Source of the DNA: an uncultured Bacteroidota bacterium
GTDB lineage: Bacteria; Bacteroidota; Bacteroidia; Flavobacteriales; BACL11
Assembly (NCBI GenBank): GCA_902579065.1
Contig: CACHFI010000007.1
Coordinates: forward strand, 1 to 43,158
Direction: 5' to 3'
DNA length: 43,158 bases
How positions within the stretch are numbered: the stretch's first letter is position 1; each line of letters starts with the position of its first letter. Below are positions 9,997-20,308 of this stretch, in pieces. Under the pieces are notes generated by a model. That model did not search any database. It saw only the letters and a program-made list of their open reading frames with translations, and had not been told where the DNA came from. The translations under genes were made by a program, and so were the position numbers.

Positions 9997-12396
9997 ATGA
10001 GAAAATTTTTCTCTATAGCAATTCTAGTTTCATTCTCAATTTGTGTTTTTGCACAAAATAACAACTTTACTATATCAGGAAATGTATCTGATATAATAAC
10101 TAATGAGGGCTTAATCGGTGTAAATATAATTTCAAATAAAATCGGTACTTCAACAGATATAAATGGAAATTACACATTAAATCTTCCATATGGTGAACAT
10201 AATATTGTTTATAAATATATTGGTTATGAAGAGGTTATAAAACAAATTAAAGTTTTTTCAGATTCTGTTGTAAGTATTAACGTGAAACTAAGTCAATCAT
10301 CAGAGCAGCTTAATACAGTAGTGGTTTCTGCTGGAAAATTCAATCAAAGACTGGAAGAAACTACTGTTTCTATGGAAGTAATTAAACCAAGTTTAATTGA
10401 AAATAAAAACTCTTCAAACATAGAAACTGCTATGGAACAAATTCCGGGTTTGAATATTACGGATGGGCAAGCAAATATAAGAGGAGGAAGTGGATGGAGT
10501 TATGGAGCTGGAACAAGAGTATTAGTCATGGTAGATGATATGCCACTCATATCTGGAGATGCTGGACAAGTTCAATGGAACCTTATTGCAACTGAAAATA
10601 TTAATCAAGTTGAAATAATTAAAGGAGCATCATCAGCATTATATGGCTCATCAGCATTAAATGGAATTATTAATATTAGAACTTCCTATCCTAAACAATC
10701 TGAAATTGATAAAAATCCAAGTGTTGGTTATACAAAAGTAAATTTTAATTTTGGTGTTATTGATTTTGCAAAACGATCAGCCCTAAATTGGTATGGCAAT
10801 AAAAGAAATGCCTTTCAAGGAGTTGAATTTCTGCAATCCCTAAAATACGAAAATCTTGACTTATCTTTTGGTGGTAATATTTTTGATGATGAAGGATATA
10901 GAAAAGATGAAAAAACTCATCGAAGAAGATTTAATATGAATTCACTTTTTAAGAGTGAAAAAATTTCAGGACTTAGTTATGGTATAAATGCAAATGCTCT
11001 CTTTGAATCTACTGCTTCAGCCATTATATGGAATGGTTTTGACGAGGCATATATTGCATTAAATAATGATGTAATTACTACAAGTGGTGATTCATACAAT
11101 GTAGATCCTTATGTAACTTACATAAGAGGGAATAATAGACATTCTTTAAGAACAAGGTATTTAAAAGTTATTAATGATAATGAGTCATTAGATAGTTTGC
11201 AAGATTATGACAATAGATCAAAATCATATTATGCTGATTATCAATGGCAAAATAAAATTGATAGATATGACCTTTCATTTACCAGTGGTATAACAAATGA
11301 AATAATTTTTGCAAAATCAAAACAATTTCAAGGCAATAATTACAGAAGAAATCATGCTCTTTACGGTCAAATAGATAAGAAAATTGGGAATCTTAATATT
11401 TCAGCAGGTGGAAGATATGAATACTTTAGTTTAAATTCTGAAACAAAGCATGTAATTGATGGCGATTCTCTTGACCATTTTGCAGTGGGTAGTCCTGTTT
11501 TTAGAGCAGGACTCAACTATCAATTAGGAGAATCAACATTTATTCGTTCTTCATGGGGGCAAGGATATCGTTTTCCGTCAATGGCCGAATTATTTGTTTC
11601 AACTAATGCTGCTGGTATAGAGATTTATTCAAATCCTGAATTAAAACCTGAAACTGGTTGGAGTGCTGAGTTAGGAATAAAACAAAATATAAAAATAAAT
11701 AATTGGCTTGGCTCAATCGATATTGCGGCATTTGTAATGAGATATAATGACATGATGGAGTTTACTTTTGGACAGTGGGGTGATCCATTAACAATGCCTC
11801 TTTATGGTTTAGGATTTAAGTCAGTTAATATTGGAAAGACAGAAATAAGTGGTTTAGAACTAAGTGTTAATGGTGTAGGAAAAATAAATCAAAATTTAAA
11901 AATTAATTTAATTGGAGGATATACATACATGAATCCAATTCCCCTTGAACCTGACAAGGTTTATACAGAAAGTATAGGCCAAGTTTCAATTAATGGAGAA
12001 TTAATTGGACCAGAATTAACATATAATAATTCAAGTTCAGATCCATCTATTTTAAAGTATCGATATCAGCATATTGCAAAAATTGATGCTGAAATTACAT
12101 ATTTTAATAAATATATATTCGGATCAAGCATTAGGTATAATGATTTTATGGAAAACATTGATAAAGTTTTTACAGACGAATGGTTAAATCAAGAATTAAT
12201 TCCAGGTATTAATGAAGCACGAGAAAAATTTAAAAATGGAGATATTATTTTTGACCTAAGATTAGGATTTCATATGGACAGAAACTCAAAATTAAGTTTA
12301 ATAGTAAACAATCTTTTTAACAGAGAATATATGAGTAGACCTGCAGACATGCAACCTCAAAGAACAATTGCATTACAACTAAGTCTTAAGATTTAA
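9997..12396 (+). CDS. TonB-dependent outer membrane receptor with CarboxypepD_reg-like N-terminal domain
   Basis: Signal peptide; 'ISGNVSDIITNEGLIGVNIISNKIGTSTDINGNYTLNLPYG'; plug 'IPGLNITDGQANIRGGSGWSYGAGTRVLVMVDDMPL...VEIIKGASSALYGSSALNGIINIRT'; C-terminal beta-barrel ending in aromatic/hydrophobic residue pattern. Confidence 0.92.
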   Translation: MRKFFSIAILVSFSICVFAQNNNFTISGNVSDIITNEGLIGVNIISNKIGTSTDINGNYTLNLPYGEHNIVYKYIGYEEVIKQIKVFSDSVVSINVKLSQSSEQLNTVVVSAGKFNQRLEETTVSMEVIKPSLIENKNSSNIETAMEQIPGLNITDGQANIRGGSGWSYGAGTRVLVMVDDMPLISGDAGQVQWNLIATENINQVEIIKGASSALYGSSALNGIINIRTSYPKQSEIDKNPSVGYTKVNFNFGVIDFAKRSALNWYGNKRNAFQGVEFLQSLKYENLDLSFGGNIFDDEGYRKDEKTHRRRFNMNSLFKSEKISGLSYGINANALFESTASAIIWNGFDEAYIALNNDVITTSGDSYNVDPYVTYIRGNNRHSLRTRYLKVINDNESLDSLQDYDNRSKSYYADYQWQNKIDRYDLSFTSGITNEIIFAKSKQFQGNNYRRNHALYGQIDKKIGNLNISAGGRYEYFSLNSETKHVIDGDSLDHFAVGSPVFRAGLNYQLGESTFIRSSWGQGYRFPSMAELFVSTNAAGIEIYSNPELKPETGWSAELGIKQNIKINNWLGSIDIAAFVMRYNDMMEFTFGQWGDPLTMPLYGLGFKSVNIGKTEISGLELSVNGVGKINQNLKINLIGGYTYMNPIPLEPDKVYTESIGQVSINGELIGPELTYNNSSSDPSILKYRYQHIAKIDAEITYFNKYIFGSSIRYNDFMENIDKVFTDEWLNQELIPGINEAREKFKNGDIIFDLRLGFHMDRNSKLSLIVNNLFNREYMSRPADMQPQRTIALQLSLKI

Positions 12397-13113
12397 ATGA
12401 AAACAATTGTTATTATCCCTGCTCGACTTGAATCCACAAGACTTCCTGAAAAACCATTAATTAAAATTCAAGGGATAAGTTTAATCCATCGAGTTTATAA
12501 CAGAATAAAGAAATGCAAAAGTAAATTAGATATAGTTGTTGCAACTGATAGTTATAAAATTGCAGAACATGTAAAATCATTTGATTGTGAATTTATCTTT
12601 ACAAGTAATAAACATATTTCTGGAACAGACAGATGTAATGAAGCATTACAATCGCTTAAAGAAAAATATGATTTAGTTATTAATGTACAAGGAGACGAGC
12701 CTATAATAAATCCAAAAATTATTGATGATCTAATCAATAAATTCCAATTAGAAAATGATGAGATAGTATCTGTAGCAAAACCAATTACTGATTTAGACTT
12801 AATAGATAATATTAATATTGTCAAAGTTGAATTTAACTCAAATATGTTAGCAGAAAGATTTTATAGGAAGTCAAATACAGATATAACTTCAGCATTCAAA
12901 CATTATGGGATTTATGCATTCAAACCCAATATTCTTAATGAAATTTGTAGCTTGCCTCCAACTGCTAACGAGTTAATTTACAAATTGGAACAATTAAGAT
13001 GGTTAGACAATAATTATAAAATTAAAATTATAAAAACCAATTACAATTCTGTATCTATTGATAATAAAGAAGACATTGAATTTCTTTTACAGAATTTCAG
13101 TAATGAACTATAA
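12397..13113 (+). CDS. kdsB: 3-deoxy-manno-octulosonate cytidylyltransferase
   Basis: 'IIPARLESTRLPEKPLIKIQGISLIHRVYNRIKKC', 'TDRCNEALQ', 'VINVQGDEPII'. Confidence 0.92.
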   Translation: MKTIVIIPARLESTRLPEKPLIKIQGISLIHRVYNRIKKCKSKLDIVVATDSYKIAEHVKSFDCEFIFTSNKHISGTDRCNEALQSLKEKYDLVINVQGDEPIINPKIIDDLINKFQLENDEIVSVAKPITDLDLIDNINIVKVEFNSNMLAERFYRKSNTDITSAFKHYGIYAFKPNILNEICSLPPTANELIYKLEQLRWLDNNYKIKIIKTNYNSVSIDNKEDIEFLLQNFSNEL

Positions 13114-13114
13114 T

Positions 13115-16100
13115 TTAATTCACAAAAAGTTTTGACTGAAATGAGGTTTTATCATTTATTACTTTAATAGTATATATACCTTTAGATAGCTCACTTATGT
13201 TTATTGATGGATCAATAAAATTTTGTGATTTATAAAAACATATTTTTCCACTAACATCAAAAATCTCAACACTTTTTATATGATGATCTGATTGAATGAA
13301 AATTTTGTCTTTCGCAGGATTTGGATAAATTAAAACATGATTTTCATTTAACTCATTTTGGCTAGAGGGAGCAATAAAAACAGCGTGTGCAAGAGAAAAA
13401 TTAGACAAACATGTTTCTTGAACTTGTAAATTATAAAAGAAATAATGATAATTAGTATCACCGGGATAAGGAGAATTATGACCTGTTATACTGGCAATAT
13501 TTCCAAGTGGATAAGGATATGATGCCCCGGAATTATTTCTAAATAAATCCGTTCCTGTTGAACTAACTCCCAGCTCTAAATCATTCATTACGGGTAAATC
13601 AAAATCTAACTGAAGTGTATTTAATCCTACTTGTAAGAAAATAGTTTTATCATCAAGAATCTGACTATTATTATCTCTTAATTCAAAAGTTACATTATGA
13701 CTAGTTCCAGCATAAACATCAGCTGAAATTAATTTACTTGCTTTAAAACAATCTATATAAATGTGTCTATCATTGTTATAAAAACTACCTCCTCCTATAT
13801 TATTATTAATTGGTCCACCACTCACAATTGGACCACCTGATTCTTGAGCGTAATATGTTGTATTCACAGAAATTGTTGGGGTAATAAATGTTGATCCACT
13901 TCCCAAGGAAGGACTTCCAAGTGTATCTGCATACCAGTTAACAGTGTTACTTAATGATGTTAATGTAAATGATGCTGGAGAAACATAAGATGTGTCGTTA
14001 AACGTAATAGGAGGATCAGCAAAATCAACTAATACTACCGATGTTATGAGAATTGAATCTTGACCCAAGGAATTAGAAACAAATAATGATACATCAAAAA
14101 CACCTTCACTAAGGTAGGTGTGAACAGGATTTTCTAAAGTTGATATATTTCCATCACCAAAATCCCACAACCAGTTACTTGGTTGACCATAACTATTATC
14201 TTCAAAACTAACTTCTCCTGAACATGAAATTGGATCATTCACAATAAAATCAGCAACTGGTGGAGCAGCACAACTAGAATTAATAGGTTGTGCATTTACT
14301 GCTATATCTCTCCTACCTTTTCCATCATTTTTCTTTGCACAAACAGAAAACCATGAATCTAAAATATTTGGATTTGGATTAAGTATTAGTGCAGATTGAG
14401 TAGGATTACCATTTGAAACAACAGTGGTCATAGAATCCATATATTTTTGACCCAACATACTTACCTCATATTCAGTTGCACCTGAAACAGTATTCCATAG
14501 AACATATATTGAATCAGGACAAATCCAATTAACTGAAACATCAGGCACATCTATTATTGTAAAATTAGCATCACTTTCATCAGAAATACCATTTCTACTA
14601 ATTCTAACTCGAGCTAAATCAGTTGATACAGTAACTCCATTAACAGCACTTGGAATATTCCAATTATAAAAATTAGAATTTACTCCAGCATTATTTGTTA
14701 TTATGTTCCAATTCAAACCATTGTCTAAAGTATACTCCAAAACAAAAGGATTATTATCTTCTGGAGCGTCCCATCTAATTAATTCAAATTCTCCTGGCAC
14801 TAATCCTTCTCCTCCAATTGGATATGTCAAATTAATCTCATTTGATTTAATTTCATATGTCATAAAGTACTGCTGCGGTCCATAAGGAACGGCTGTTCCA
14901 TTAATTGTCAAAGTATATGCTCCAGCAGCAGGATTTTTAATTGTAACTTGTTCCATATTATTGAGATCATCAACACCTTGAATAGCAGGGGTGTTTAAAA
15001 TACTAGAGTTTGGTGTAGGATCTAACACCCATGGGTATATAATAGTTCCACTTGGAGATGTTAGTGTGATGTCTAAATCATTAACTAAAGCGATGCTTGC
15101 GTTTGTACTTGCCTCTTTATCGTGCCAATAAACCATAACTTTAATTTCTTTTGTTCCTGCTGGTACATTAATGATATGATCTTCATCATTTCCCTGTGAA
15201 ATTGCACCTGATTCGTAATTATTATTTTCCAAAATAGTCAAACCTCTTAATACATTAATCTCTCCCCATCCATGTTTAAAATCAGGTCCTGGATTACCTA
15301 AATCATCAGCAGAGTTTAACACCACACACTTCATTAATGCAGAAGAAGGATTTGATCCTCCATTAAGTTCTTTATAAGCTTGATATAATTGAGCCATACA
15401 TCCAGCAACTCCAGGGCAAGCCATAGATGTACCAGTAAAACTATCATATGTATTATTAGGCAGTGTTGAGTTTACAGATGTACCCTTTGCACCAACATCA
15501 GGCTTGATTCTTCCATCTGCTGCGGGCCCTCTACTTGATGAACCAGCTAAATTACTTATCTGAGTGAGGTTAGCTACAGCAATTACATTTTTTGCTTGTT
15601 TATGCCCACCAGTTACATTTCCCCAACCTGCTCCAGCTCCATATCCGCAATCAGAATTACCATCATTTCCAGCTGAAAAAACATGTGTCAAAGAAGGATA
15701 TAATCTTATCTGTTCATCAAGATCTTTTGCTAAAGATGTATAGCCAGCATTACATCCATTACTGTATGATTTTGAAGTAATAATAACATCTTGATTTTGA
15801 TATAACATTGGAACATCGTCATAATTATTATTACTACTTCCGAAAACATATAAAAAAGAACCATCTGCCATTCCTGCTGTAGTTGGATCTAAATTGCCGG
15901 CACCCATAATTGTTCCAGAGACATGATCCCCGTGATCATTGTTGATGTTAGAACTACACCCATTACAGTAAGATTGATCTACTCTTCCTTGTCTATCAAT
16001 ATGAGGACCAACTAATCCATCATCTTGCATCATTATATTTATACCTTCTCCGTTGTATTTTTTTCCGCCATTGATATTTGTATTAATAGCATTTGATCGA

Positions 16101-16708
16101 TGTAATGTTCTAGCCGTTTTATTTTCCGGAACAGATGGAGGATCAATAGGTTCAATATACCAAACTTGATTAATTAAAGAAATGTCAATTAAATCATCTT
16201 TATTTATTGATAAAATAAATGATGAATTTTTTACATCTTTTATACTGAAATCATAACCAAGAACATTGAAATTTTCCTGCACTTTATCTATATTAACATC
16301 ATTATAAAGGATAATTTTTATAGATAATTTATTATTTTGAAAAGCCCAACTTGGCAATTTATTGTTTTGAATCTTTGGATCTAGTTTATATTCTGGAAGT
16401 ACATTAATAACACTTAAGACACCATAACTATTTAATGTATTTGTATCAAAACTTTTAGGAAGATTTATAAGAAATGTATTTCTAGGCAAGTATTCTAAAA
16501 ATTGAATTCCTAACAATTCTAAATCTTGTTTTTTTTGATTATTTGGGATTATATCAAAAACAATTAAACAATAATTATCATCTAAAGATAAATCAAGCTT
16601 TTGCTCTTTAGAATAATCAATAGTTTTAGATTTAAGATAAATATTTGTTTGTGCAAATAATTGAAGATTAATGCAAAATATAAATAGAGAGATAATGATT
16701 TTTTTCAT
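13115..16708 (-). CDS. S8 family serine peptidase with PKD domain and T9SS type A sorting domain
   Basis: Signal peptide; subtilase motifs around D (MMQDDGLVGPHID), H (DHGDHVSGTIMG), S (GTSMACPGVAG); PKD 'WLWDFGDGNISTLENPVHTYLSEGVFDVSL'; C-term 'VLIYPNPAKDKIFIQSDHHIKSVEIFDVSGKICFY...LSKGIYTIKVINDKTSFQSKLFVN'. Confidence 0.93.
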   Translation of the reverse strand: MKKIIISLFIFCINLQLFAQTNIYLKSKTIDYSKEQKLDLSLDDNYCLIVFDIIPNNQKKQDLELLGIQFLEYLPRNTFLINLPKSFDTNTLNSYGVLSVINVLPEYKLDPKIQNNKLPSWAFQNNKLSIKIILYNDVNIDKVQENFNVLGYDFSIKDVKNSSFILSINKDDLIDISLINQVWYIEPIDPPSVPENKTARTLHRSNAINTNINGGKKYNGEGINIMMQDDGLVGPHIDRQGRVDQSYCNGCSSNINNDHGDHVSGTIMGAGNLDPTTAGMADGSFLYVFGSSNNNYDDVPMLYQNQDVIITSKSYSNGCNAGYTSLAKDLDEQIRLYPSLTHVFSAGNDGNSDCGYGAGAGWGNVTGGHKQAKNVIAVANLTQISNLAGSSSRGPAADGRIKPDVGAKGTSVNSTLPNNTYDSFTGTSMACPGVAGCMAQLYQAYKELNGGSNPSSALMKCVVLNSADDLGNPGPDFKHGWGEINVLRGLTILENNNYESGAISQGNDEDHIINVPAGTKEIKVMVYWHDKEASTNASIALVNDLDITLTSPSGTIIYPWVLDPTPNSSILNTPAIQGVDDLNNMEQVTIKNPAAGAYTLTINGTAVPYGPQQYFMTYEIKSNEINLTYPIGGEGLVPGEFELIRWDAPEDNNPFVLEYTLDNGLNWNIITNNAGVNSNFYNWNIPSAVNGVTVSTDLARVRISRNGISDESDANFTIIDVPDVSVNWICPDSIYVLWNTVSGATEYEVSMLGQKYMDSMTTVVSNGNPTQSALILNPNPNILDSWFSVCAKKNDGKGRRDIAVNAQPINSSCAAPPVADFIVNDPISCSGEVSFEDNSYGQPSNWLWDFGDGNISTLENPVHTYLSEGVFDVSLFVSNSLGQDSILITSVVLVDFADPPITFNDTSYVSPASFTLTSLSNTVNWYADTLGSPSLGSGSTFITPTISVNTTYYAQESGGPIVSGGPINNNIGGGSFYNNDRHIYIDCFKASKLISADVYAGTSHNVTFELRDNNSQILDDKTIFLQVGLNTLQLDFDLPVMNDLELGVSSTGTDLFRNNSGASYPYPLGNIASITGHNSPYPGDTNYHYFFYNLQVQETCLSNFSLAHAVFIAPSSQNELNENHVLIYPNPAKDKIFIQSDHHIKSVEIFDVSGKICFYKSQNFIDPSINISELSKGIYTIKVINDKTSFQSKLFVN

Positions 16709-16733
16709 ATTGTAAAGATAATGATAATTATGT

Positions 16734-16741
16734 TATTTTTG
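16734..16741 (+). promoter_or_regulatory. Putative -7 element TATTTTTG just before ATG 16746
   Basis: Exact TAnnTTTG ending 4 nt before ATG; TTG at 16710-16712 with a 21-nt spacer. Confidence 0.45.
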
Positions 16742-16745
16742 TCTT

Positions 16746-17684
16746 ATGAATAAAACGGTTACTAATTATATTGCAGAATTACTTTACACCCATGATTGTG
16801 TGATAGTAGCAAATTTTGGAGGTTTCGTTTGCAATAAAACATCAGCTAAACTTGATCAGGTGACTGGAATTTTATCACCTCCAAATAAATCAATTTTATT
16901 CAACTCACAATTAAAAGAAAATGATGGTCTTTTAATTAATCATATTTCAAAGTCCAATAATATAAGTCTTGAAGAAGCAAGTAAAGAAGTTGAAATTTTT
17001 GTTAATAATTGTTTAGAAAAGCTAAATAGATTCAAATCACTAAGATTCGATGAAATTGGTTTATTCACTTTAAATGATGATAACAAAATTATCTTTAATC
17101 AAGACTTAAGCACAAACTATAATTCAAACTCATTTGGATTTAATGATTTGACATATAACAAAATAACAAGAGAACAATCTGAAATCATTGAAGAGTCTTT
17201 AAAAATCATTAAATCTAAAAACAACTTTAATGTTAAGAGAATGCTAAAGGCGGCAGCTATTTTAATTCCTTTACTTGGAATTTCTTTATTGAGCATAACA
17301 CAGGAAAAGGCAGTAAACAAAGTATATCATCAAATTGCTGAGCTGAACCCATTAACAATTTTTGAAGCTAAAAAAGAAAATGTTGTTACAACTAAAACAA
17401 TTATTGAAGAAATAAAAAAAGAAGATAATAAAACAACTATGATAGTTGAGGAAAAACCAATTATAAAAAAACAATATTACATTATAGCTGGAGCATTTAG
17501 CGTTGAAGAGAATGCTAATAAACTTCAATCAAGACTTAATAGTTGGAATTATAATTCTACCATTATTAGAAATCAAAATATTATGCGAGTAAGTTATGAT
17601 GAATTTGCTTCGAAAGAAGAGGCACTTGTATCTCTCGCAAAAATTAGAAAAGAAAATCCAAAAGCCTGGATACTTACACTTTAA
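16746..17684 (+). CDS. CCDC81-like prokaryotic HU domain + TM + C-terminal SPOR domain protein
   Basis: N-term 'MNKTVTNYIAELLYTHDCVIVANFGGFVCNKTSAKLDQVTGILSPPNKSILFNSQLKENDGLLINHIS'; TM 'AAAILIPLLGISLLSI'; C-term 'YYIIAGAFSVEENANKLQSRLNSWNYNSTIIRNQNIMRVSYDEFASKEEALVSLAKIRKE'. Confidence 0.88.
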   Translation: MNKTVTNYIAELLYTHDCVIVANFGGFVCNKTSAKLDQVTGILSPPNKSILFNSQLKENDGLLINHISKSNNISLEEASKEVEIFVNNCLEKLNRFKSLRFDEIGLFTLNDDNKIIFNQDLSTNYNSNSFGFNDLTYNKITREQSEIIEESLKIIKSKNNFNVKRMLKAAAILIPLLGISLLSITQEKAVNKVYHQIAELNPLTIFEAKKENVVTTKTIIEEIKKEDNKTTMIVEEKPIIKKQYYIIAGAFSVEENANKLQSRLNSWNYNSTIIRNQNIMRVSYDEFASKEEALVSLAKIRKENPKAWILTL

Positions 17685-17686
17685 TT

Positions 17687-18199
17687 ATGAAAAGTAAATT
17701 CCCAAGAGATTCACGTGCAATTTTAACAGAAATTGTACTTCCAAACGACACTAATAATTTAGATAATTTAATGGGGGGCAGACTATTATATTGGATGGAC
17801 ACAATTGCAGCAGTAGCCGCACAAAGACATTCAAACAGAACTTCTGTCACAGCATCTGTTAATAATGTAAGTTTTAACAACCCTATACCTAGAGGAAGTG
17901 TTGTTACTATCGAAGCAAATATCTCTAGATCATTTAATTCTTCTATGGAAATTTTTCTTGATGTTTGGGCGGAAGACACATTATCAGGAGAGAAAACAAA
18001 ATGCAATGAAGCCATCTACACTTTTGTAGCAGTAAGTAAGTTAGGTAAACCTGTAAAAGTACCCGAAGTAATTCCAGAAACAGAACTTGAAAAAATTAGG
18101 TTTGATGGAGCATTAAGAAGAAGACAACTTTCTTTAATACTTGGGGGTAAAATGAAAGCAGATGATGCTACTGAGCTTAAAGCTCTATTTAAGAAATAA
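17687..18199 (+). CDS. acyl-CoA thioesterase (hotdog fold, YciA/BACH-like)
   Basis: 'LPNDTNNLDNLMGGRLLYWMDTIAAVAAQRHSNRTSVTASVNNVSFNNPIPRGSVVTIEA'. Confidence 0.9.
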   Translation: MKSKFPRDSRAILTEIVLPNDTNNLDNLMGGRLLYWMDTIAAVAAQRHSNRTSVTASVNNVSFNNPIPRGSVVTIEANISRSFNSSMEIFLDVWAEDTLSGEKTKCNEAIYTFVAVSKLGKPVKVPEVIPETELEKIRFDGALRRRQLSLILGGKMKADDATELKALFKK

Positions 18200-19158
18200 A
18201 TTGAGTAATCTTTTCCAAAATTTCTTTTGGATTTATTTTTTTGACACAACCATCAGAAGTAAATCTACAGGATGAACCATGTTTAGAACATTGTCTTTTT
18301 GATAGTTCTGAAATAATCATTAAAGAATTAGACTTTTTTGTATATGGATAAAAACCTAAGTCTGGTTTTGTACAACCCCAAAATGAAATTATTTTTTTGT
18401 TTAGAGCTGCGCCAATATGCATAAGTCCTGTATCATTAGATAGCAAAAATTGACTATGCTTAATTAAATATCCTGATTGATTAATAGAGATGTTACCACA
18501 AAAATTATATATCTTATTTTGAGAACATTGATTAATTATCTGATTAGCTTTGTTAAATTCCTCCATACCACCCAATAAAACTATTGGAAGATTTAATTTA
18601 TTAGCAACATAACAAATTTGATCAACTGCTAATTTTTTTTGTTCTTTTGAAGCACCTATACACCAACTTATAAATTTTTGATTTATATCAAAATCAACCT
18701 CATCTTTTTTATCAATAAAAAAATCTAATCCCTTACCATCATTATTTAAATCTAGAAAAGAAGTTGCCTTAAAATATCTATCAACAACATGCTCATTATT
18801 TAAAAAGTTCTTTCCAGTATACATATATATTAACTTCTTGAAATTTGATTTTGAATATCTTTTTATAGGTACATTTAAAAACCTTAAGCCGTGAGATCTT
18901 ATGTTGTTATGTAGATCAATAACAAAATCATAATTTTCTTTTATCAAATCTTCCTTAATCTCATTTAATGACTTGTGAATTGTTATTACTTTGTCAATAT
19001 ATAAATTGTTGACTACAATTGAAGAGTATTGAGACTTGGTCAAAAAATGAATTTGTGCATTTTTTTGTTTTTTTAAAGCTCTTACAATTGGAGAGGTCAA
19101 AACAATATCTCCAATGGAACTAAATCTTACAATTAAAACTTTAAGTGAATCTGACACA
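18189..19158 (-). CDS. glycosyltransferase family 9 (heptosyltransferase-like)
   Basis: 'KVLIVRFSSIGDIVLTSPIVRALKKQKNAQIHFLTK', 'LLSNDTGLMHIGAALNKKIISFWGCTKPDLGFYPY'. Start placed at GTG 19158 (VSDSLKVLIVRFSS) rather than track start 19199. Confidence 0.85.
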
Positions 19159-19193
19159 AGTGTAAAACTAAAGAAATTAAGTAATATTGCATA

Positions 19194-19967
19194 ATGCAAT
19201 TAGTAGATACACATACTCATCTTTTTGCCTCTGAATTTGATTCTGATATAAAAGAAGTGATTCAAAACTCTATTGAAAGTGGGGTTCAAAAAATGCTATT
19301 ACCAAATATTGATTCTAATTCAACAGAACAAATGTTGACTTTGGCTCAAATGTATCCCGAAAATTGTTATCCTATGATGGGACTACACCCATGCAGTGTA
19401 AAAAAAGAAAATATAGAGTTTGAGTTGCTACATGTAAAAAAAATGTTGTCTTCACATAATTTTATTGCTGTTGGAGAAATAGGTATTGATTTATATTGGG
19501 ATCAATCCAATCTTAAGTGCCAAAAGTTTGCTTTCGAAACACAAATTAATTATGCAAAAGAATTTAATCTACCAATTGTTATCCATACTAGAAATTCATT
19601 TGAAGAAGCTATTAAAATAGTTGAAAAATTTAATGACAATAACTTATCAGGTGTTTTTCATTGTTTTTCAGGAGATTTAAAAGAGGCTGAAAGAATAATA
19701 GCTCTTGGAAATTTTTATTTAGGAATTGGGGGTGTGGTCACATTTAAAAATGGAGGTATTGATAAATTTATAAATCAAATAGATTTAGATCATTTACTTT
19801 TAGAAACTGATTCGCCATACCTTGCGCCTACCCCATTTAGAGGAAAAAGAAATGAGAGTAAATACATAACAAAAGTAGCAGAAAAACTCTCTGAACTTTA
19901 TGGTGTTAGTAAAGAAATAATTTCTGAAACAACAACATCAAATGCCTACAAGCTTTTTAAATTGTAA
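19194..19967 (+). CDS. tatD: TatD family hydrolase
   Basis: 'VDTHTHLFASEFDSD', 'AVGEIGIDLYWDQSN', 'VIHTRNSFEEA', 'LLLETDSPYLAPTPFRGKRNES'. Confidence 0.93.
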   Translation: MQLVDTHTHLFASEFDSDIKEVIQNSIESGVQKMLLPNIDSNSTEQMLTLAQMYPENCYPMMGLHPCSVKKENIEFELLHVKKMLSSHNFIAVGEIGIDLYWDQSNLKCQKFAFETQINYAKEFNLPIVIHTRNSFEEAIKIVEKFNDNNLSGVFHCFSGDLKEAERIIALGNFYLGIGGVVTFKNGGIDKFINQIDLDHLLLETDSPYLAPTPFRGKRNESKYITKVAEKLSELYGVSKEIISETTTSNAYKLFKL

Positions 19968-20003
19968 TTAAATTTAATTTTTAAATTCGCAAACTATTTT
20001 TTT

Positions 20004-20090
20004 GGTGAGGTGGCCGAGTGGCTTAAGGCGCACGCTTGGAAAGCGTGTAAACAGGAAACTGTTTCGGGGGTTCGAATCCCTTCCTCACCG
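20004..20090 (+). tRNA. tRNA-Ser (anticodon GGA)
   Basis: Acceptor GGTGAGG/CCTCACC; anticodon arm CACGC-TTGGAAA-GCGTG; long variable arm AAACAG-GAAA-CTGTTT; T arm GGGGGTTCGAATCCCTT. Confidence 0.95.
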
Positions 20091-20112
20091 CTTTTTAAAA
20101 TCATTTAGTTTT

Positions 20113-20196
20113 TTATTTTTTTGGTTTTCTTATTTGGTAATAAATTATTCCAATTATTATTAAAAATAAGATATGAACAGGATCTGAAAAATTCAT
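20113..20196 (-). CDS. candidate 27-aa single-TM microprotein
   Basis: ATG to TAA on minus strand: MNFSDPVHILFLIIIGIIYYQIRKPKK; hydrophobic helix with basic C-terminus; not in the supplied ORF track. Confidence 0.25.
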   Translation of the reverse strand: MNFSDPVHILFLIIIGIIYYQIRKPKK

Positions 20197-20278
20197 TTTT
20201 TATTTCAAATCTATAAAAATTATAACTAATTTATCTCTAGAACGGGTTTTTTTGCATAGCTTTTAAAATAAAAAGTTA

Positions 20279-20286
20279 TATATTTG
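20279..20286 (+). promoter_or_regulatory. Putative -7 element TATATTTG for the small-protein operon
   Basis: Exact TAnnTTTG match 22 bp upstream of ATG 20309; nearest TTTG is 24 nt upstream (suboptimal). Confidence 0.4.
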
Positions 20287-20308
20287 TATAAACAAAATAT
20301 ACTTATTT

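Noticed and set aside
12552-12824. 90-aa minus-strand ORF
   Set aside because: Antisense within kdsB; Ser/Ile-rich shadow ORF.
14703-15780. ORFs 14703-14885 and 15592-15780
   Set aside because: Antisense to the S8 peptidase; no independent signals.
17117-18249. Minus-strand ORFs 17117-17320, 17674-18015, 18016-18249
   Set aside because: Antisense to SPOR protein and thioesterase, whose sequences are convincing on the plus strand.
20004-20300. Integrated element at tRNA-Ser
   Set aside because: No integrase, no direct repeat of the tRNA 3' end seen in the window, and flanking genes look chromosomal.
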